From an uncultured Pseudomonadota bacterium (GTDB taxonomy: Bacteria; Myxococcota_A; UBA796; UBA2385), in assembly GCA_913044235.1 (NCBI GenBank), contig CAJWOS010000007.1, forward strand, positions 1-38,906: DNA of 38,906 nucleotides. Direction: 5' to 3'. The first letter of the stretch is position 1; each line of letters begins with the position of its first letter. This document shows positions 33,919 to 38,906 of this stretch, piece by piece. The notes beneath the pieces are model-generated. The model was given only the letters and a program-made list of their open reading frames with translations. It was not told the DNA's origin and ran no database searches. The position numbers and the translations under genes were made by a program.

Positions 33919-34340
33919 GGATGACTCCGAGGGGTCGACGGTGGGGAGGGGACGGTCCAGTGCTTTGGTGGGCCTGTTGTATGCACCCTCGAAGGAACGT
34001 TCTGCTGCAGTTTTGCTGCAGCTTGCGTGGACATGCCCTGCGAGGAGGAAGGCCGCGGGCCGGTTGGCTGGCCCGGTTCTCGGTGGAGCGCTCCAGCTGG
34101 GTGCCCTCTTGGCGGGGGCACTGCCGGATGGATGCGAACGCGACCGACAGGGAGGCTGCAGTGAGCGCGATCAATGATGAAGAGGAGGTTTTGTCGACGT
34201 TTGCCACGGGTGGGTGTGCTGCGCTGGGACATGCGGTACGACAACGTCACCAAGGGGGGGTAGCCCCCGCACTCTCCCGCGCGTACAGCCGCATGTGACT
34301 GATGCGTTCAGTCTGCAGCACACCTTTACGGGGATGTCTT

Positions 34341-35702
34341 GTGCTCCGTCAGACCTGGTCCCTCTCCTTCGTAGAGCCGGAGGCCGAGCACGAATGGCTC
34401 GCCCGGACGGTGACCGGCTTGCAGCGTGGACTGAACCTGGGCTCTTCGGCGGTGGCAGCGCTCCTGGTGCTGTCCAGCCTGCGCGATCTCTGGCTGGAGT
34501 GGGAGGGCTGGGAGGGCTTGATGATGGTGCGTATGGGCATCATTGCACCGCTCTGCCTGGGCCCCTGGCTGGTGGCACGGACTCGCTTTGGTCAGCGACA
34601 CCTTCGGGACATCGTGCTCCTCTCGCTCTGCGCCATGTCCCTGATGCTGTGTGCGGTCGTGGTCTGGACCAACACCATACCGATCGAACAAAAGCCCGTG
34701 GTTTCGATCTTGTTCATCCCGATCTTCGCGGTCGGGAGCCTGCTGTTTCCTCTGGGATTCGCGAAGCGACTGATCTACGTGTCGACCTCAGTGGTGGCCT
34801 TTTGGGTGGCGTATGGCTCGGTCGGAACCAGCCTGCTGCAGACGGCCGTGATGCTCTGGACGGCCGGTGCGATCGGAGGCACCATCCTGGTGGCCACCTA
34901 CCACCTGGAGCTGCAAGCGCGGCAGGCCTGGATGGCTCGGCGCGCGCTCGAGGCGGCACGCCTGGCCCGGCAGCAGTTGTTGTCGAACGTGTTGCCCGAG
35001 CCCATCGTGGATCGGCTGCTGCGTGGCGAAGCGCCCATCGCAGATCGCTACGAGCAAGTCTATGTCCTCTTTGTAGACGTCGTGGGTTTTACGGCGCTGG
35101 CGCGGACGATGGATCCAGGCATGCTCGTGGATCGCCTCGATGAGCTGTTTTCCGACTTCGACGAGCAGGTGCGCCTCCACGGCTTCACGAAGGTGAAGAC
35201 CATCGGAGATGCCTACATGGCAGTAGGCGGACTGCCGTGGGAGTCGAGCGGAGACCGTGCGGTCGCCGGTGTCTCGTTGGCTTGGACCTTGGTGGAGTTG
35301 GCTCGACGCGACCACGCGCTCGATGTGCGTGCCGGTATGCACTGTGGCCCCGCTGTGGCGGGAGTCGTGGGCAAAGAGCGGTTCCTGTACGACTTCTGGG
35401 GCGACACCGTGAACGTCGCCAGCCGACTGGAGTCGTCGGCGACTGCGGGTCGTGTGCAGCTCAGTGAACCGATGATGCGAGAGCTCGGCGGAGAGGTCGC
35501 GCTCGAGGAGCGGGGCCTCGTGGAGCTGAAGGGTGTGGGCCGGCTGCGTACCTTCTGGCTCATGGGCATGCCCGGCTCCATGGCCACGCCCTCCGTGACG
35601 GCACTGATCTCAGCGCGGAACGGTCCCAGTGGCCACATACACGAGGGTCTGGGCAAAGGCACCGGGCTGCTGGAGCGCCCTGCGAACCGCATCGAGCGTT
35701 GA
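34341..35702 (+). CDS. Membrane-bound class III adenylate/guanylate cyclase
   Basis: N-terminal TM block; catalytic domain VYVLFVDVVGFTALARTMDPGMLVDRLDELFSDFDEQVRLHGFTKVKTIGDAYMAVGG...MHCGPAVAGVVGKERFLYDFWGDTVNVASRLESSA. ATG at 34302 is an alternative start. Confidence 0.93.
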   Translation: MLRQTWSLSFVEPEAEHEWLARTVTGLQRGLNLGSSAVAALLVLSSLRDLWLEWEGWEGLMMVRMGIIAPLCLGPWLVARTRFGQRHLRDIVLLSLCAMSLMLCAVVVWTNTIPIEQKPVVSILFIPIFAVGSLLFPLGFAKRLIYVSTSVVAFWVAYGSVGTSLLQTAVMLWTAGAIGGTILVATYHLELQARQAWMARRALEAARLARQQLLSNVLPEPIVDRLLRGEAPIADRYEQVYVLFVDVVGFTALARTMDPGMLVDRLDELFSDFDEQVRLHGFTKVKTIGDAYMAVGGLPWESSGDRAVAGVSLAWTLVELARRDHALDVRAGMHCGPAVAGVVGKERFLYDFWGDTVNVASRLESSATAGRVQLSEPMMRELGGEVALEERGLVELKGVGRLRTFWLMGMPGSMATPSVTALISARNGPSGHIHEGLGKGTGLLERPANRIER

Positions 35703-36419
35703 GCGAACGCGGTCGACGGACAGGGCGTCGTCTTCCACCACGCGGGTCTTGAAGCCCAGGCAGATCTGGATCCAAGCCTCTGTACCGACCAGGCTTGACG
35801 TGAACGGCACGACCTGGACTTGGACGTCTTCGAGGCCGGCTGCGGTCATGTGATGGGCAAGCTTGCGACCGATCAGGCGGTCTCCACCCTGTGCGGCCTG
35901 CCCGGCCTGGGACGCCTCCAGCAGCTCCTTGAGGCCACTGGGCTCAGGATGGACCAGGATCCCACCATCGTCGGTGTCCACCACCATCACTGTGCCCCCA
36001 GGTCGGATCACACGACCCATTTCCCGGATGACGTCCACCGGCTGGCCGACATGCTGCAGCAGGAAGCGAGCGTATGCAAAGTCGGCAGAGGCGGTGTCCA
36101 GCGGCATGCCGTCGGCCCAGGAGCGCTCGAAAGACACCCGATCGAGGCCCAGCTTCGCGGCAGAGCGGCGCGCGCTGGCCAGCAGGTTGGGGTCGGTGTC
36201 GACCCCCGTGACGGAGCCCTCAGGGACCAGCTCAGCGATGCGACAGGACAGGTGACCAGGCCCGCAGCCCACATCCAGCACCCGATCGGTGGGCTTCAAG
36301 CCGACCGAAAGCAACTGCGCACGTTCCATCGCCCAGGCCACATCGGCTTGCAGCGACAGGCGACCCAGCTCGACCGGGTCACCACCATGGTCATAGGAGT
36401 GAACTTGATCTTCGAGCAT
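35610..36419 (-). CDS. SAM-dependent methyltransferase
   Basis: MLEDQVHSYDHGGDPVELGRLSLQADVAWAMERAQLLSVGLKPTDRVLDVGCGPGHLSCRIAELVPEGSVTGVDTDPNLLASARR...VIRPGGTVMVVDTDDGG. Confidence 0.92.
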   Translation of the reverse strand: MLEDQVHSYDHGGDPVELGRLSLQADVAWAMERAQLLSVGLKPTDRVLDVGCGPGHLSCRIAELVPEGSVTGVDTDPNLLASARRSAAKLGLDRVSFERSWADGMPLDTASADFAYARFLLQHVGQPVDVIREMGRVIRPGGTVMVVDTDDGGILVHPEPSGLKELLEASQAGQAAQGGDRLIGRKLAHHMTAAGLEDVQVQVVPFTSSLVGTEAWIQICLGFKTRVVEDDALSVDRVRSTLDAVRRALQQPGAFAQTLVYVATGTVPR

Positions 36420-37133
36420 CCCAACACCTCCGCGGACCGCTTCCCGTCGGTCACTGCATCAGGCTACGGATCGGAGGCTCGTCCACTGGAGGGCAGACTG
36501 TCCAAACTTCACATCGCGCCGGTTCGAACTGTGCAGCTTGGGCTCGTCGCGCGTGTGGCCACGGTGTTTCTGCCGTCGGCGGCGCTGGGCACTGTCGGAC
36601 ACGAGCTCGGGCACTGGGTGGCTGCGCACTGGCTCGGGTGTGCGCCCGTGCTGCACTTTTCCTCGGTCTCTCCACGCTGTTCCGACGCCTTGCCCATGGT
36701 CTCGCAGATGCTCGGGGTGGCCTCGGGACCGCTCGGCACAATGGCCAGTGGGAGCGTGGGGATGGCGATGCTCTGGAGGTGGCGGCAGCGGCACCACCGG
36801 CTCGATCTCCAAGGGGTGATGTGGAGCATGCTCGCGCTGTTCTGGTCGCGCCCGGTGTTCAACCTCGTGGTGCAGGTGGGTCTGCTCGCGCTGGGCCACG
36901 CAACGTGGCAAGACACCGCCAACAACGATGAAGCACGCCTCTCACTCTGGATGGGTCTGCCACAGCTTGCTCTTGGGATCGGATGTGCCATCGTGGCCGT
37001 TGGGATGTGCACATGGACGGCACGGCAGATTCCGCGCGTGGACCGACCCACATGGCTGGTGGGCGCAGTCATGGGTGCCTTGCTGGGGTTTGCGATCTGG
37101 ATGGGGCCCGTCGGTCCGCTGCTGCTTCCCTGA
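36387..37133 (+). CDS. Membrane protein with HELGH motif (site-2-protease/M50-like); start uncertain (alternatives 36498 CTG, 36531 GTG)
   Basis: ...VQLGLVARVATVFLPSAALGTVGHELGHWVAAHWLGCAPVLHFSSVSP...; several TMs. The N-terminal part of ORF 35820-37133 is antisense to the methyltransferase. Confidence 0.75.
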   Translation: MVIGVNLIFEHPNTSADRFPSVTASGYGSEARPLEGRLSKLHIAPVRTVQLGLVARVATVFLPSAALGTVGHELGHWVAAHWLGCAPVLHFSSVSPRCSDALPMVSQMLGVASGPLGTMASGSVGMAMLWRWRQRHHRLDLQGVMWSMLALFWSRPVFNLVVQVGLLALGHATWQDTANNDEARLSLWMGLPQLALGIGCAIVAVGMCTWTARQIPRVDRPTWLVGAVMGALLGFAIWMGPVGPLLLP

Positions 37134-37142
37134 CGACAGCCA

Positions 37143-38906
37143 TCAGTGAGCGGGGTCCCGACGTGGGAGGAGGCGCACGCGCATCCCGGCGAGGACTGCC
37201 AGCCAGAAGATGCCCCCCACGATTCCGAGCTGGGTGGCCCGCGTCCATCCGGGCGGCTGGTATCGCAGCTCTACGACTCTGCCGGGGGTGGGTACCCGCA
37301 CGCGTGTGCCAGCGCGGTCGGCGGTGACCTTCAGCGCGAGACCGGTCTCGTCTTCTGCGCTCCAGCCGGAGCGAAACGCCTGGGGCACCAATACGGTCGA
37401 CACCATGGGCTCGCGCGGATCTGCCTTTGGATCGACCGGGACGACAAACCGCACGAGATCAGGCTGCCAGTGGAGGAGGTCTGCAGATCTGTCGAGCTCG
37501 AAGGGGCCCTCGGGAAGCATGGGTGGGGCCTCGTGCAAGAGCGCATCGCTGCAGGCGAGACAGCTTTCATTCCGGCCGGTTGTCTCGAAGTTGGTGGCGT
37601 TCGGTTCGCGAATGGCGATGGGCAGTGTTCGTGGCTGCCGCTCGTAGGTATCGAGCGTAATCTGATCGATGGTGCTGTTCAGCCGGGTGGGTTCCATGGA
37701 TACCCAGGTGTGCGCGACGATCAGCAATCCCAATCCCAAGCCGGTCGTGGCTCGGAGGCTGGTGCGACGGGAGGTGGTCACGAGGCGCGTGATTCCGACG
37801 GTACTGAGTGCGGCCAGGAGAGGTACCCAAGCCATCGCCCAGCGCTCTGGATTGCGAAAGCGATCGAGTGGCGAAAAGGAGTGCAGTCCGGCAAAGGCGT
37901 TGCCGGGGAAATTGTGTCCGAAGCTGACGGCGAGGTACACGGCGGCTGCGACCGCGCCCGTGCCGGCGAGTCGAAACGGGTCGGTGGTGGTGCGCGACCG
38001 CGCGAGTCCCGCGATGGCGAGCGCCAGGAGCAGGGGGGTTCCCAGCGAGGGCAGGCCCTCGTGGATTCCAGGCGCGGCGGGATGGGGCAGCCAGCCCGAC
38101 CCGAACATCATCACAAATCCCTCGATGAGGTTGAAGTCTCCCATCGCGATCGGTGCCTGTGGACCGCGCAGACGGGGCGTCTCGGCCAGTGCACTGGCGG
38201 TGATCCACCAACGAGGGGCGGTGAGCAGGCCGGTGAAGAGTCCGACACTTGCCAGTCGGACCACGCCGTCGAGCAAGGACCGTGCACGGCCGATTCCCGT
38301 GCTGGCGGCCGCCTGCTGGGCGGTGCGAATTCCGACCCAGATCCCCGTTGCCGCCAGAGCGATCCAAGCGGGGTAATGCCCGCCTCCGTGGACCGCGATG
38401 GCGATGACACCGGCTGCGGCGGCACCCGCACGGAATGGTTCGCGAATCCCGAACACGAACACCATGGCCCATGGAATCCATGCTGCCTGTGCCATCATCA
38501 GGTGGCCATGTGCCATTCGCCACACCAAAACATCGGTGGTGAGCAAGCCGACGGCCACCATTGGCAGGGCCCACCATCGCGCGCCCATCATCTTTGCGAG
38601 CAGTGCCGTGCCCATGACCTGGATGGCCATGTGGGAGATCAGCACAACGCGGGCCACGGTGGCTGGATGCCAGACCATCGCAGCCCCGGCAATCGGGTGG
38701 AGCACTGGGGCTTCTGGATTGGCCCAGAGCGGCACACCGCCAGCGGTCCATGGATTCCACACGGGGAGCTCGCCGACCGACCAGATTCGAGCGGTCGCCT
38801 CCAGCAGGGTGAGCTGGTAGTCCCAGTCGCTGCCGCGAACATGGGAAATGGGAAGGTCGAGGCGCCCCCAGCCATGGAACCAGGCGACCCATGCGGCGGT
38901 GGCAAG
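37143..38906 (-). CDS. Large polytopic membrane protein (GT-C/YfhO-like), 5' end beyond window
   Basis: Frame stays open to the window edge: ...LATAAWVAWFHGWGRLDLPISHVRGSDWDYQLTLLEATARIWSVGELPVWNPWTAGGVPLWANPEAPVLHPIAGAAMVWHPATVARVV...; many TMs, C-terminal TM then RRDPAH. Confidence 0.8.
   Translation of the reverse strand, partial: LATAAWVAWFHGWGRLDLPISHVRGSDWDYQLTLLEATARIWSVGELPVWNPWTAGGVPLWANPEAPVLHPIAGAAMVWHPATVARVVLISHMAIQVMGTALLAKMMGARWWALPMVAVGLLTTDVLVWRMAHGHLMMAQAAWIPWAMVFVFGIREPFRAGAAAAGVIAIAVHGGGHYPAWIALAATGIWVGIRTAQQAAASTGIGRARSLLDGVVRLASVGLFTGLLTAPRWWITASALAETPRLRGPQAPIAMGDFNLIEGFVMMFGSGWLPHPAAPGIHEGLPSLGTPLLLALAIAGLARSRTTTDPFRLAGTGAVAAAVYLAVSFGHNFPGNAFAGLHSFSPLDRFRNPERWAMAWVPLLAALSTVGITRLVTTSRRTSLRATTGLGLGLLIVAHTWVSMEPTRLNSTIDQITLDTYERQPRTLPIAIREPNATNFETTGRNESCLACSDALLHEAPPMLPEGPFELDRSADLLHWQPDLVRFVVPVDPKADPREPMVSTVLVPQAFRSGWSAEDETGLALKVTADRAGTRVRVPTPGRVVELRYQPPGWTRATQLGIVGGIFWLAVLAGMRVRLLPRRDPAH

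Noticed and set aside
34254-34268. GGGGGGG-TAG-CCCCC hairpin as terminator
   Set aside because: Short stem with no U-tract and immediately upstream of the cyclase; no evidence for function.
34128-34298. Small ORF MDANATDREAAVSAINDEEEVLSTFATGGCAALGHAVRQRHQGGVAPALSRAYSRM just before the cyclase
   Set aside because: Acceptable composition and position, but no clear Shine-Dalgarno and no recognised family; not enough support without conservation data.
35820-36386. N-terminal 189 residues of ORF 35820-37133
   Set aside because: Antisense to the methyltransferase; membrane protein sequence begins only after about 36387.

Overview
GC-rich, gene-dense bacterial chromosomal segment. It looks Myxococcota/'Deltaproteobacteria'-like, inferred from many lipoproteins, MopE-type Asp-rich metal-binding repeats and a MYXO-CTERM-like tail. 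I support about 37 protein-coding genes. I saw no rRNA, tRNA, CRISPR or transposase. Most very long ORFs in the supplied track are antisense or out-of-frame artefacts of high GC. Main points: (1) A translationally coupled three-gene metal-trafficking cassette at 17368-19909: a COG0523/CobW-like protein that has lost the P-loop, ExxG and NKxD GTPase motifs but keeps the CxCC metal motif and CobW_C-like domain, then a MerC-like membrane protein, then an intact His-rich COG0523 GTPase. (2) A second coupled three-gene cassette at 13467-15900 built around a His-rich HExxH (HELVH) putative metalloprotease. It shares a short N-terminal motif (S/G-N-x-F-L-x-E-x-L-A) with an otherwise unknown protein at 21536-22648, reminiscent of polymorphic-toxin or eCIS-cargo proteins. 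(3) A recurring theme of extreme His-rich tracts in five proteins, one of them a methyltransferase. (4) A cytosine-deaminase-like protein whose C-terminal half looks like a dead tandem copy. (5) A TauE/SafE permease coupled (GTGA overlap) to a BtuF-like binding protein without a signal peptide. (6) Several strong intergenic inverted repeats. All family names come from motif reading by eye; no database search was run.
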